Source: Clostridia bacterium
Lineage (GTDB): Bacteria; Bacillota_E; SLMV01; PUMD01
Assembly: GCA_003563755.1 (NCBI GenBank)
Contig: PWUB01000004.1
Coordinates: 1 to 7,378 of the forward strand
Reading direction: 5' to 3'
DNA length: 7,378 nucleotides
Of this stretch, positions 1-5,719 are shown piece after piece. The notes under the pieces are model-generated. The model worked only from the letters and a program-made list of their open reading frames with translations, made no database searches and was not told where the DNA came from. The position numbers and the translations under genes are program-made. Within the stretch, counting starts at the first letter, position 1; each line of letters begins with the position of its first letter.

Positions 1-103
1 CGTGAAACGCATCGGTGGAGGAGTTCTTGTCTCCCAGCCACAATGACACCGGCGGGATGAAATCACCATCCGTACTGCAGCCGGAGACAGGCACAATATC
101 CAT
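1..103 (-). CDS. Possible 5' end of an unknown gene running off the left edge
   Basis: A reading frame is open on the minus strand from about 139 to the window edge, with its first ATG at 103. It gives 34 residues, beginning MDIVPVSGCSTDGDF, with a Cys-Ser-Thr and Gly/Asp-rich stretch followed by a hydrophobic one. A modest purine-rich ribosome binding site (GGAAGAG) lies about five bases before the ATG. The composition looks protein-like and better than the competing frames, but the visible part is too short to recognise a family. It lies just downstream of the tRNA-Pro 3' fragment, so it could be a genuine neighbouring gene, a gene remnant, or chance. An overlapping 64-codon frame (257-63) reads straight through the tRNA fragment and is less credible. 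Confidence 0.25.
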   Translation of the reverse strand, partial: MDIVPVSGCSTDGDFIPPVSLWLGDKNSSTDAFH

Positions 104-165
104 ACCGCTCTTCCAGCACCAGTAGACGCGAATGCCATCTCAAGGAGGCGAGCCGAGCATTGAAA

Positions 166-193
166 TGGTCGGGATGGCGAGATTTGAACTCAC
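166..193 (-). other. tRNA-Pro 3'-end fragment (T-arm, acceptor strand and CCA); att-like remnant
   Basis: Read on the minus strand, this 28-base stretch is the 3' end of a tRNA. It has a five-pair T stem (GTGAG/CTCGC, one G-U), the canonical seven-base T loop TTCAAAT, a seven-base 3' acceptor strand CATCCCG, discriminator A and an encoded CCA. The CATCCCG-ACCA end fits bacterial tRNA-Pro, whose 5' end would be CGGGATG. No D arm, anticodon arm or 5' acceptor strand lies upstream on this strand, so this is not a complete tRNA. Such 3' duplications are typically left where a tRNA-targeting integrative element recombined. They can also be decay products of a tRNA cluster, and the tRNA-Val nearby is on the same strand. 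No integrase is present in the window. Confidence 0.7.
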
Positions 194-293
194 AGTCGAG
201 ATAGCTCAGGTACTCCTTGTATTCCGTGCTACAGCCGTGAATCCCTGCAAATGACACCTACCACATCGCAGAGCTAACTCGTATTTCCTTCCG

Positions 294-318
294 GTGTTTG
301 CTGAATGCTTGCAAACAC
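294..318. repeat. 8-bp perfect inverted repeat between the tRNA-Pro fragment and tRNA-Val
   Basis: The arms GTGTTTGC (294-301) and GCAAACAC (311-318) are exact reverse complements separated by nine bases. There is no T-run on either side, so it is not a convincing terminator. It lies in a stretch without a credible gene (about 194-387) that also holds the tRNA-Val terminator. Function unknown. Confidence 0.5.
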
Positions 319-348
319 GTGCGTCGGCGGGGCTTAGGGCGAAAGCCG

Positions 349-381
349 AAACCCCCGCAATCCCTTACGGGGCGGGGGTTT
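349..381 (-). terminator. Hairpin terminator downstream of tRNA-Val
   Basis: The 10-bp arms AAACCCCCGC and GCGGGGGTTT (349-358 and 372-381 on the plus strand) are perfect reverse complements with a 13-base loop that can add a short CCC/GGG stem. On the minus strand the hairpin begins seven bases after the tRNA's last base, and its 3' side runs into TTTCGGCTTTC. The T-run is interrupted, so termination is likely but not textbook. Confidence 0.6.
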
Positions 382-387
382 TGGGTG

Positions 388-460
388 TGGGCGCGGTAGG
401 GATCGAACCTACGACCTCGTGAATGTGAGTCACGCGCTCTTGCCACTGAGCTACGCGCCC
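388..460 (-). tRNA. tRNA-Val, anticodon CAC
   Basis: A complete 73-base cloverleaf on the minus strand, reading valine GUG codons. The acceptor stem pairs GGGCGCG with CGCGCCC (7 bp). The D arm is GCTC...GAGC around AGTGGCAA. The anticodon arm pairs CGTGA with TCACG around the loop CTCACAT, giving anticodon CAC. A five-base variable region AGGTC follows, then the T arm GTAGG/CCTAC with loop TTCGATC. The discriminator is A, and the genome continues ACACC, so CCA is not encoded and must be added by nucleotidyltransferase. It has its own promoter and a terminator-like hairpin, so it is probably transcribed alone. Confidence 0.97.
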
Positions 461-471
461 ATAGCATGATG

Positions 472-501
472 ATTCTAACCGATATGCTGCGCAGATGTCA
501 A
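472..501 (-). promoter_or_regulatory. Sigma-70/SigA-type promoter for tRNA-Val
   Basis: On the minus strand a perfect -35 box TTGACA (501-496) is followed after 18 bases by the -10 box TAGAAT (477-472). The predicted start, near 465, leaves a leader of only a few bases before the tRNA 5' end at 460, as is common for stable RNA genes. Confidence 0.85.
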
Positions 502-533
502 ACTCTGAAGACGCAGTTCTGGGCTGTATGGGA

Positions 534-555
534 GCGGCGCCGTACCGGCCGCCGC
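534..555. repeat. GC-rich stem-loop after the aminotransferase gene
   Basis: Arms GCGGCG (534-539) and CGCCGC (550-555) flank an inner CCG/CGG pairing, so the stem can reach nine pairs with one bulge. It lies 15 bases beyond the aminotransferase stop codon, between that gene and the tRNA-Val promoter. No T-run follows on the minus strand, so it is only a weak candidate for a terminator or an mRNA 3'-end stabiliser. Confidence 0.35.
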
Positions 556-570
556 CCCGCCAGACCCTGC

Positions 571-1881
571 CTACAGCACCTTGTTGAGTATGTCCGCCAG
601 GGTGTCCACGATGGTGTCGATCTCGTCCCGGGTGATGACCAGCGGCGGTGAGAAGGCGATCACGTCACCGAGGGGTCGGAGGATCACGCCCCGTCTCATC
701 ATCTCCTGGACGATCTCCGGTGCCCGACCCTTTCCGGTGAGCTCCACCCGGGCCATGAGGCCGAGGCCGTTGACGTCGCCTACCACTGCCATGTCCTCAA
801 GCTCGCGGAGCCGGTTGACCAGGTATTCGCCGTTCTCACGGGATTTCTCCACGAGACCTTCACGTTCAATGATATCGATGTTGACCATAGCAGCTGCACA
901 GGCCACGGGGTGCCCGGAGTAGGTGGTGCCGTGACGGAATTCGCGACCCTCTCCCTGCCTGCCGAGACACACTTCGAAGATCTCCTCGCGTGCCATCGTC
1001 GCGCCGAGGGGCAGGTATCCGGAGGTGAGGGCCTTTGCGAAGACCATGATATCCGGCGTCACGTCCCAGTGACGGCATCCGAACAGCGTTCCGGTACGGC
1101 CGAAGCCGGTGATCACCTCATCGGCGATCAGGAGAACTCCGTGCTTTCTGCAGATTCGCTCGATCTCTTGCCAGTATCCATCGGGGGGAACTATGACACC
1201 GCCGGCGCCCATGACCGGCTCACCGATGAAGGCTGCGACGGTGTCAGCTCCCTCGAACTCGATGGTGCGTTCCAGCTCGGCTGCACAGGCCAGTTCACAG
1301 TCGTCCCGCTGGAGCCCGTACGGGCATCGATAGCAGTGGGGAGCTTCAATATGCCGGAATCCAGGCACCAGTGGTTCAAACAGGCGGCGGTTGGCCACCA
1401 TACCCGTGGCACTCAGGGCTCCCATCGTTACTCCGTGGTAGCCGCCGCGACGGGAGATGATCTTGTATTTACGGTCCTCACCCTTGAGACGCCAGTACTG
1501 ACGTGCCATCTTGAGGGCCGTCTCCACGGCCTCCGAGCCTCCGGAAGAGAAGAACACGCGCCCCATGCCTTCCTTGTCCGTCAGCTGCACCAGGCGCTCG
1601 GCGAGCCCGACGGCCACGTTGTTGGCCATCCCCGCAAACGACGGGAAGTAGCTGAGTCGCTCCAGCTGCTCCGAGGCTGCATCGACTATGTCCTGGCGTC
1701 CGAATCCCACATTGGCCAGCCACAGGGCGCCGTGACCGTCGATGAACACCTTGCCGTCGCTGTTGGTGACCGTTGCACCTTCTCCGGAGACGATAACAAG
1801 GGGTTGAACATCCGAGAGATCCCCCATCTGAGTGAACGGTGCCCACAGGTACTTCTGATACTTATCCTTCAGGTCCGACAT
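571..1881 (-). CDS. Class III PLP-dependent aminotransferase (omega-amino acid/taurine:pyruvate type)
   Basis: This 436-residue protein has the usual length for the class III (fold type I) aminotransferases, which move an amino group, often from an omega-amino acid or diamine, to pyruvate or a keto acid. Visible family marks are the phosphate-binding SSGGSEAVE (112-120), YHG (148-150) for ring stacking, the DEVITGFGRTG block with the PLP-nitrogen Asp254, the Schiff-base Lys283 in FAKALTSGY, and HGTTYSGHP (327-335). A Cys cluster (C183, C186, C195, C199) lies between. The ATG at 1881 was chosen because the family N-terminus (KYLWAPFTQM) follows it and AAGGAG/AGAAGG motifs precede it. The frame continues 73 codons upstream, but that part has no family character. 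The gene is alone and divergent from the MazG-like unit, so its substrate cannot be deduced. The family call is firm; substrate is unknown. Confidence 0.95.
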   Translation of the reverse strand: MSDLKDKYQKYLWAPFTQMGDLSDVQPLVIVSGEGATVTNSDGKVFIDGHGALWLANVGFGRQDIVDAASEQLERLSYFPSFAGMANNVAVGLAERLVQLTDKEGMGRVFFSSGGSEAVETALKMARQYWRLKGEDRKYKIISRRGGYHGVTMGALSATGMVANRRLFEPLVPGFRHIEAPHCYRCPYGLQRDDCELACAAELERTIEFEGADTVAAFIGEPVMGAGGVIVPPDGYWQEIERICRKHGVLLIADEVITGFGRTGTLFGCRHWDVTPDIMVFAKALTSGYLPLGATMAREEIFEVCLGRQGEGREFRHGTTYSGHPVACAAAMVNIDIIEREGLVEKSRENGEYLVNRLRELEDMAVVGDVNGLGLMARVELTGKGRAPEIVQEMMRRGVILRPLGDVIAFSPPLVITRDEIDTIVDTLADILNKVL

Positions 1882-2102
1882 AGTACCTTCTCTCCTTCCT
1901 GCAACTCGGTCGTGATGCCTGACCTCGTCAGCAACCCGCTGCCGGTGGTAGGTACCCCCTCCCCATCTTACGAAACGCTGCTGCAACCTGGTGCCAGCAA
2001 GACTTGATGTGTGGCGCTGCTTCAAGGGACGTGTTCTATGCCAGATGCAGAAATCCTTTTGGATGAACCGGGAGACCTTTTCCCTACAGCAGTGATCCAA
2101 GA

Positions 2103-2108
2103 TACAAT
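2103..2108 (+). promoter_or_regulatory. Possible -10 element for the MazG-like/NAD kinase unit
   Basis: TACAAT (five of six consensus positions) lies 21 bases before the ribosome binding site. The only upstream candidate is a weak T-rich -35 (TTTCCC, 2079-2084, 18-base spacer). The 1882-2141 gap separates two divergent genes and must hold promoters for both. I see no strong candidate for the minus-strand one. Confidence 0.35.
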
Positions 2109-2128
2109 TGAGAAGGTGAAAGCACGGG

Positions 2129-2144
2129 AGGAGGAGTGGCCTTG
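2129..2144 (+). promoter_or_regulatory. Ribosome binding site that selects a TTG start
   Basis: AGGAGG (2129-2134) is followed after seven bases by TTG at 2142. An in-frame GTG at 2136 sits directly against the AGGAGG and would leave no room for initiation, so TTG is the better start. Confidence 0.7.
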
Positions 2145-2561
2145 TCCGATCGATTCGATCCCCACCAGGCGGTCCTCGATTTTCACCAGAAATTCAATGC
2201 CGTGGTGGGTAGTCAGCCGGCTTTTCCGGATTCAGACACGAAATCACTGCGGATCAGCCTCATGGAGGAAGAGCTCGAGGAACTCAAGAGGGCGGTTGCC
2301 GGTGACAGCCTCGTCGAGGTGGCCGATGCCATCGCGGATCTCTTGTACGTGACCTATGGTACGGCTATTGCCTTCGGCATCGACATTCGGCCCGTCTTCC
2401 AGGAGGTTCACCGGGCCAACATGACGAAGGACGGCGGCGGTCTCAGGGATGACGGTAAGATCCTCAAGCCAGAACACTGGGAGCCGCCCAGGATCGCCGA
2501 GGTGCTGGAGGAACAGAGGGGGCGGGGAGTCTGCACCGGTGAGGATCACGGTTGCACGTAG
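2142..2561 (+). CDS. MazG-like nucleotide pyrophosphohydrolase (all-alpha NTP-PPase)
   Basis: This 139-residue protein belongs to the all-alpha NTP pyrophosphatase superfamily (MazG, HisE, dUTPase-2). These enzymes split nucleoside triphosphates into monophosphate and pyrophosphate, often to clear damaged nucleotides. The metal-binding signature is clear: a Glu cluster MEEELEELKRAV (41-52) on one helix, then EVADAIADLLY (59-69) on the next, giving the E-x-x-D motif E59/D62 plus D66. A C-terminal KILKPEHWEPP segment (106-116) is typical of small MazG-like proteins. The start is a TTG with an ideal ribosome binding site. The stop lies 17 bases before the NAD kinase-like gene, so the two are almost certainly cotranscribed. 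The fold is confident; the nucleotide substrate is unknown. Confidence 0.9.
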   Translation: MSDRFDPHQAVLDFHQKFNAVVGSQPAFPDSDTKSLRISLMEEELEELKRAVAGDSLVEVADAIADLLYVTYGTAIAFGIDIRPVFQEVHRANMTKDGGGLRDDGKILKPEHWEPPRIAEVLEEQRGRGVCTGEDHGCT

Positions 2562-2578
2562 GACGAGAGGAAGATGAT

Positions 2579-3694
2579 ATGAGCGGACTACTGGGTGTCA
2601 TCGTCAATCCCATAGCCGGCATGGGAGGACGGGTGGGTCTTAAGGGCACCGATGGACCCGAGGCGCTGCAGCAGGCGATCAGCCTGGGAGCAGAGCCCGA
2701 GGCTCCGGGTCGAGTTACCACGGCTCTCAAGCAGCTGAAGGCCCTTGCCCCCGGGGTGCGGCTCCTCACCTGTCCGGGATCCATGGGAGAGGATGCGGTG
2801 AGGGATGCGGATCTCGAAGCCGCGGTTCTCGAGGTTTTCCCGGAACCGGGGGAGACCGGGCCGGAGGACACGGAGAAGGCGGCCCGGGAGATGATCAGCG
2901 GGGGGATCGATCTCCTGATGTTCGGCGGGGGCGACGGGACGGCCCGCAACATACTGGACGCCGTTGACGGTGCCGTGCCGGTGGTGGGCGTGCCGGCCGG
3001 AGTGAAGATGCACTCCGCCGTGTTCGCCACGGATCCCCGGGCGGCGGGAAGCCTGGCCGCGGCGTTTATGTCCGGTGAGATCCAGCAGCTCCGTGATTCC
3101 GAGGTCATGGACATCGACGAAGAGGCCTTCCGACAGGGCCGCGTATCGGCCAAACTCTATGGTTACCTCCGAGTTCCCGAGAGTCCCATGATGCAGGGGC
3201 TGAAGTCTGCCAGCACCCAGAGTGAAGGGGCTGTGCTCGAGGGAATGGCAGAGTACGTGGTGGAGCTCATGGAAGATGAAACCTTCTACATCATAGGTCC
3301 GGGAACCACCACCAGGGCGATAATGGACCACCTCAACCTGGATAACGCCCTCCTGGGGGTGGACGTGGTGCGAGGACGAGAGTTGATCCTCAGGGATGCC
3401 AACGAGAGTAACCTGGTGAAGGTGGTACAGAACGGACCGGCCCACATCATCGTGACGCCGATAGGCGGACAGGGTTACATATTCGGAAGAGGAAACCAGC
3501 AGATCAGCTCCTCGGTGATCAGGGCCGTCGGGCGGGATAGGATCTGGGTCGTGGCAACGAAGGCGAAGATCCTCTCGCAGCAGAGACGACCCTTTCTGGT
3601 CGACACCGGTGACCGCGGAGTCGATGAAATGCTGGGGGGCTATGTGCGGGTGATCATGGACTACAGGCAGGAGACCGTGCATCGCGTGAGATGA
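2579..3694 (+). CDS. ATP-NAD kinase family protein (COG3199, predicted polyphosphate- or ATP-dependent NAD kinase)
   Basis: The 371-residue protein has the NAD kinase/diacylglycerol kinase fold, a family that phosphorylates NAD to NADP using ATP or polyphosphate. The N-terminal signature NPIAGMGGRVGLKGTDG spans about residues 10-26. The catalytic GGGDGTARN motif is at 116-124 (Asp119). The segment TPIGGQGYIFGRGNQQIS (303-320) is characteristic of the COG3199 branch, which is longer than ordinary NAD kinase of about 290 residues. No signal peptide or membrane helix is visible, so it is expected in the cytoplasm. The ATG at 2579 is preceded by AGAGGAAG; an upstream in-frame TTG (2552) has no better site. 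It is the second gene of the MazG-like unit. The family is sure; strict NAD specificity is inferred, since some COG3199 members, such as AcoX-like proteins, lack demonstrated activity. Confidence 0.9.
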   Translation: MSGLLGVIVNPIAGMGGRVGLKGTDGPEALQQAISLGAEPEAPGRVTTALKQLKALAPGVRLLTCPGSMGEDAVRDADLEAAVLEVFPEPGETGPEDTEKAAREMISGGIDLLMFGGGDGTARNILDAVDGAVPVVGVPAGVKMHSAVFATDPRAAGSLAAAFMSGEIQQLRDSEVMDIDEEAFRQGRVSAKLYGYLRVPESPMMQGLKSASTQSEGAVLEGMAEYVVELMEDETFYIIGPGTTTRAIMDHLNLDNALLGVDVVRGRELILRDANESNLVKVVQNGPAHIIVTPIGGQGYIFGRGNQQISSSVIRAVGRDRIWVVATKAKILSQQRRPFLVDTGDRGVDEMLGGYVRVIMDYRQETVHRVR

Positions 3695-3701
3695 AGCGGA
3701 G

Positions 3702-3759
3702 GCCCGTTGCGGGCTTACGCCCAACGCACAGGCACTCCGCTCGGTGGACCGGTACCGAG
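3702..3759. terminator. Stem-loops between convergent genes, possible weak terminator
   Basis: Two hairpins fill the gap between the NAD kinase-like gene and the small membrane-protein gene. GCCCG/CGGGC (3702-3706, 3710-3714) is small. CTCGGT/ACCGAG (3740-3745, 3754-3759) has an eight-base loop and is followed on the plus strand by TCATTTCTTGT, a broken T-run. The second is the better candidate for ending plus-strand transcription, though its tail overlaps the end of the facing gene. Confidence 0.35.
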
Positions 3760-4086
3760 TCATTTCTTGTATGGTGGTTGGATCATCGTCTTGAGAGCCT
3801 TCGGGTCGCTGATTGCCTCGTGCAGTCCCATCGAGGTGAAGGCCACGAGGAAGCCGTCGAGCAGGATCAATCCCAGGGTCGTCCTGCTGACATCCCCGGT
3901 GGAGATGCGCGCGAAGGCCAACACCGCCCAGGACAACACCAGGACGTACACGCGGATCATCCAGTCGGGCACCCGGCCCTTGAATATGGACTTGGTGAAT
4001 CGGACCACCAGGTAGACCGCAAGGGCTGCCCCTGCCACTGTATTCAGGGTCGCCAGGTCAAAGAACTCATCGGGCAGAAACCCCAT
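3760..4086 (-). CDS. Small three-helix membrane protein, holin-like
   Basis: A 108-residue protein with three hydrophobic segments at about 12-30, 42-59 and 69-86. Short basic or polar links separate them (TKSIFKGR at 31-38), and a polar Lys-containing tail ends the protein. Size and three-helix layout resemble class I phage holins and holin-like proteins, but no family-specific motif is visible, so this is a resemblance only. Its ATG lies inside the end of the YlxY-like gene (20-base overlap), with GGAGGT seven bases upstream, so translation is probably coupled to that gene. No endolysin or phage structural gene is nearby. The partner suggests a cell-envelope role; it could equally be a regulatory or scaffolding membrane protein. 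The gene is likely real; its function is unknown. Confidence 0.75.
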   Translation of the reverse strand: MGFLPDEFFDLATLNTVAGAALAVYLVVRFTKSIFKGRVPDWMIRVYVLVLSWAVLAFARISTGDVSRTTLGLILLDGFLVAFTSMGLHEAISDPKALKTMIQPPYKK

Positions 4087-5134
4087 CCTCTTTACCTCCC
4101 TCCTCCGGTTGGTGATCCTCGTCCAGCGTCGCCAGGACTTCGGCCAGGTCGTGCGGGGGCGCCGGTACAGGGCTGAGCAGGTGACCGCAGCTAAGGGTGT
4201 CCAGCCCCTCGCCGCGCAGAAACTCCAGGTATCTACGAAGAAAATCCGGGGTCTTGTCCGTGGGATGCATCAGTATGAGGGAACCATCCTGGGTTTTCGA
4301 GATGACTCTCTTTAGCATTTGATCCACCGATTCGAGGAGCCAATCAGCGGTGTCGGCCGTCCAGAGTACGGTTTTCAGCTCGAGGCTGGCTGCCTCCGTC
4401 ACGGTGAAGGGCATCACCTCTCCGTAGTGGGGTGTATATACCGTCGGATGCCGACCGGTGAGCCCGTGTAACAGCTCAACGCACTCCAGGAGGTCATCGC
4501 GGAACTCTCCGGGGGTCATGTCCCTGGGGTGTCTGTCATGGTGACCGTGGGCTCCGATTTCGTGCCCCTCACCTGCGATTGTCGAGACAGCGTCCGGATT
4601 ATCCGCGGCCCACGCGCCCATGACGAAGAAGGTGGCCCGGGCCCCGTGCTCCCGCAGTACCGCCAGCAGGTCTTCGAGGTGCTCTCCTCCCCATGCAACG
4701 TTCACCATCAGTCCCACGGCATTGAGGCCGGGAGCGGCGGCCCTGGCGGGAAGCTGCTCCTGTTTCACATTTCGTCCGGGAGTTTGCAGGACGTATGTAG
4801 CCTCGAGCCGGGCACCGGGCGGTGCATCGGCGAGCCTTCGCAGAATCTCCTGTACATTCAGTTTCAATCCCCACCTGGCCGGTATTATGCCGTCATCGAT
4901 CCTCCCGCCGTTTGCCGAGGCGATGCGGGTCACCCCTTGTGCTCTCGCCAGCAGGGACTCAACGTCCGCGAGGTCCCTCGTACCGAGGGGATACCCGTTC
5001 AGGGTGATTCCCTCTTCGGTGAGGCGGCCTTCGGGATTCTCCTTCAGAGGGTGATTCCATGTACCCAGGCTGATGAAGATGAGGAGTATCAGCAGCGTAA
5101 CCAGGCAGCTGGACTTGCTCGTCGACCGCCGCAT
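4067..5134 (-). CDS. YlxY-like polysaccharide deacetylase homologue, probably catalytically impaired
   Basis: This 355-residue protein begins with basic residues and a hydrophobic segment (about 10-26), a signal peptide or membrane anchor that places the rest outside the membrane. Residues 42-122 form a small domain resembling extracellular peptidoglycan-binding-type modules. Residues 140-320 form a NodB fold. Motif 1, normally TFDDGP, is VNVAWGGE (144-151), as in YlxY-type proteins, and lacks the catalytic and metal-binding Asp pair. The region of the metal-binding His motif reads GAHGHHDRHP (194-203). Motif 3 is TPHYG (234-238) instead of RPPYG. DTADW (271-275) and the late LILMHPT His (H290) remain. 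The ATG at 5134 has GGAGGAGGTG upstream. It is the first gene of a pair with the overlapping small membrane-protein gene. YlxY-type proteins are known from endospore formers. The family is confident; loss of hydrolysis is inferred. Confidence 0.87.
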   Translation of the reverse strand: MRRSTSKSSCLVTLLILLIFISLGTWNHPLKENPEGRLTEEGITLNGYPLGTRDLADVESLLARAQGVTRIASANGGRIDDGIIPARWGLKLNVQEILRRLADAPPGARLEATYVLQTPGRNVKQEQLPARAAAPGLNAVGLMVNVAWGGEHLEDLLAVLREHGARATFFVMGAWAADNPDAVSTIAGEGHEIGAHGHHDRHPRDMTPGEFRDDLLECVELLHGLTGRHPTVYTPHYGEVMPFTVTEAASLELKTVLWTADTADWLLESVDQMLKRVISKTQDGSLILMHPTDKTPDFLRRYLEFLRGEGLDTLSCGHLLSPVPAPPHDLAEVLATLDEDHQPEEGGKEDGVSAR

Positions 5135-5158
5135 TCCTTCACCTCCTCCGCAGCTCTC

Positions 5159-5167
5159 ATGTATATG
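5159..5167 (-). promoter_or_regulatory. Possible sporulation-sigma-like -10 upstream of the YlxY-like gene
   Basis: On the minus strand CATATACAT lies 24 bases before the ATG and resembles the CATA-type -10 of SigE/SigK promoters. About 17 bases further upstream is AACT, a partial match to the SigK -35. A canonical SigA -35/-10 pair is not evident on this strand. Suggested only because the gene belongs to a sporulation-linked family. Confidence 0.25.
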
Positions 5168-5250
5168 CAGGATACGGGCCCTTTAGTTGTGCTGCGGAGT
5201 CGATCCTAAGAGGAGAATTTGAAATTGACCCTTGATTTCGCAGGAGTGGC

Positions 5251-5280
5251 TTGACATTATTGTGTTGGGTTCAGTATTCT
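5251..5280 (+). promoter_or_regulatory. Sigma-70/SigA-type promoter for the SHOCT-like pair
   Basis: A perfect -35 box TTGACA (5251-5256), an 18-base spacer and the -10 box TATTCT (5275-5280) lie 50 bases before the proposed GTG start. The local sequence is AT-richer than its surroundings. Transcription would start near 5287. Confidence 0.85.
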
Positions 5281-5330
5281 TGAAGTGATCAATCAAGGAT
5301 ATTGAGGTACCCACGTTGGGAGGGGATGAA

Positions 5331-5702
5331 GTGAGGGAGAAGGTGGCGGACGTAGAGAGGGTCGATGAGGAAAGGATGCCGTCCGGCGCGGACAACGGTA
5401 GGCCGCCCGACATAGATGTCCGCGACGGACTGAGGGGAGCTCGGTGGCTGCGCCTTAAGGTCATAGAAGACGGTGAGAAGGTGGTCGGTGTGACCCTTCC
5501 CTGGTTCCTCTGCTCGGGAGTCCTGGGTCTCGCGGGATGGATTCTCGGGCGGGTCCCGAAGGCCACCGAGAAGATAGAAGAGGAGCTGTCCGGTGGCATG
5601 GATTCGGTACACACCGTACTGCGGACCATACGCAGGCTTCCTCGTGGTACCCGAATTGAAGTCCAGGACGATGAGGACCACGTTCTGATAGAGCTTTGCT
5701 GA
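5331..5702 (+). CDS. Small protein sharing its core with the adjacent SHOCT-like protein
   Basis: A 123-residue protein with a charged, probably disordered N-terminus (about 1-36), a beta-rich segment RWLRLKVIEDGEKVV (38-52), VTLPWF leading into a hydrophobic stretch (about 54-73), a helical region, and a C-terminal strand pair GTRIEVQDDEDHVLIEL. The beta segment matches KWIHIQVIDESDRV of the next gene, and the C-terminus matches its GKLVEIQEDGGGYVAI, so the two proteins are paralogous over about 75 residues. This one lacks the SHOCT-like helix pair. The hydrophobic stretch could be a membrane segment, unlike the more polar helix in its partner. GTG 5331 was chosen because GGAGG precedes it by seven bases; TTG 5316 is an in-frame alternative. 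It is the first gene after the promoter. Function unknown. Confidence 0.8.
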   Translation: MREKVADVERVDEERMPSGADNGRPPDIDVRDGLRGARWLRLKVIEDGEKVVGVTLPWFLCSGVLGLAGWILGRVPKATEKIEEELSGGMDSVHTVLRTIRRLPRGTRIEVQDDEDHVLIELC

Positions 5703-5719
5703 AGGAAAGGAGAATCACC

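Noticed and set aside
63..257. A 64-codon minus-strand frame across the tRNA-Pro fragment
   Set aside because: Its middle is a translation of the tRNA 3' end (reading EFKSRHPD), a well-known source of spurious ORFs.
258..467. A 69-codon minus-strand frame over tRNA-Val
   Set aside because: It is a translation of the tRNA gene and its terminator.
910..2007. A 365-codon plus-strand frame opposite the aminotransferase gene
   Set aside because: No motif and no family-like composition; it is explained as the antisense shadow of a strongly supported gene.
2011..2352. A plus-strand frame starting before the MazG-like gene, whose first part (from ATG 2038) looks acidic and helical
   Set aside because: It has no good ribosome binding site and runs out of phase into the MazG-like gene, where it becomes low-complexity. 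I treat it as chance, though a very short leader peptide cannot be excluded.
3743..3760. Palindrome CGGTACCG as a possible operator
   Set aside because: It lies between convergent genes and is explained as part of the hairpin there; no promoter is near it.
2588..3763. A 391-codon minus-strand frame opposite the NAD kinase-like gene, longer than the gene itself
   Set aside because: It is His/Arg-rich, has no recognisable motif and mirrors a gene with clear family signatures. In GC-rich DNA the antisense of a real gene often lacks stops.
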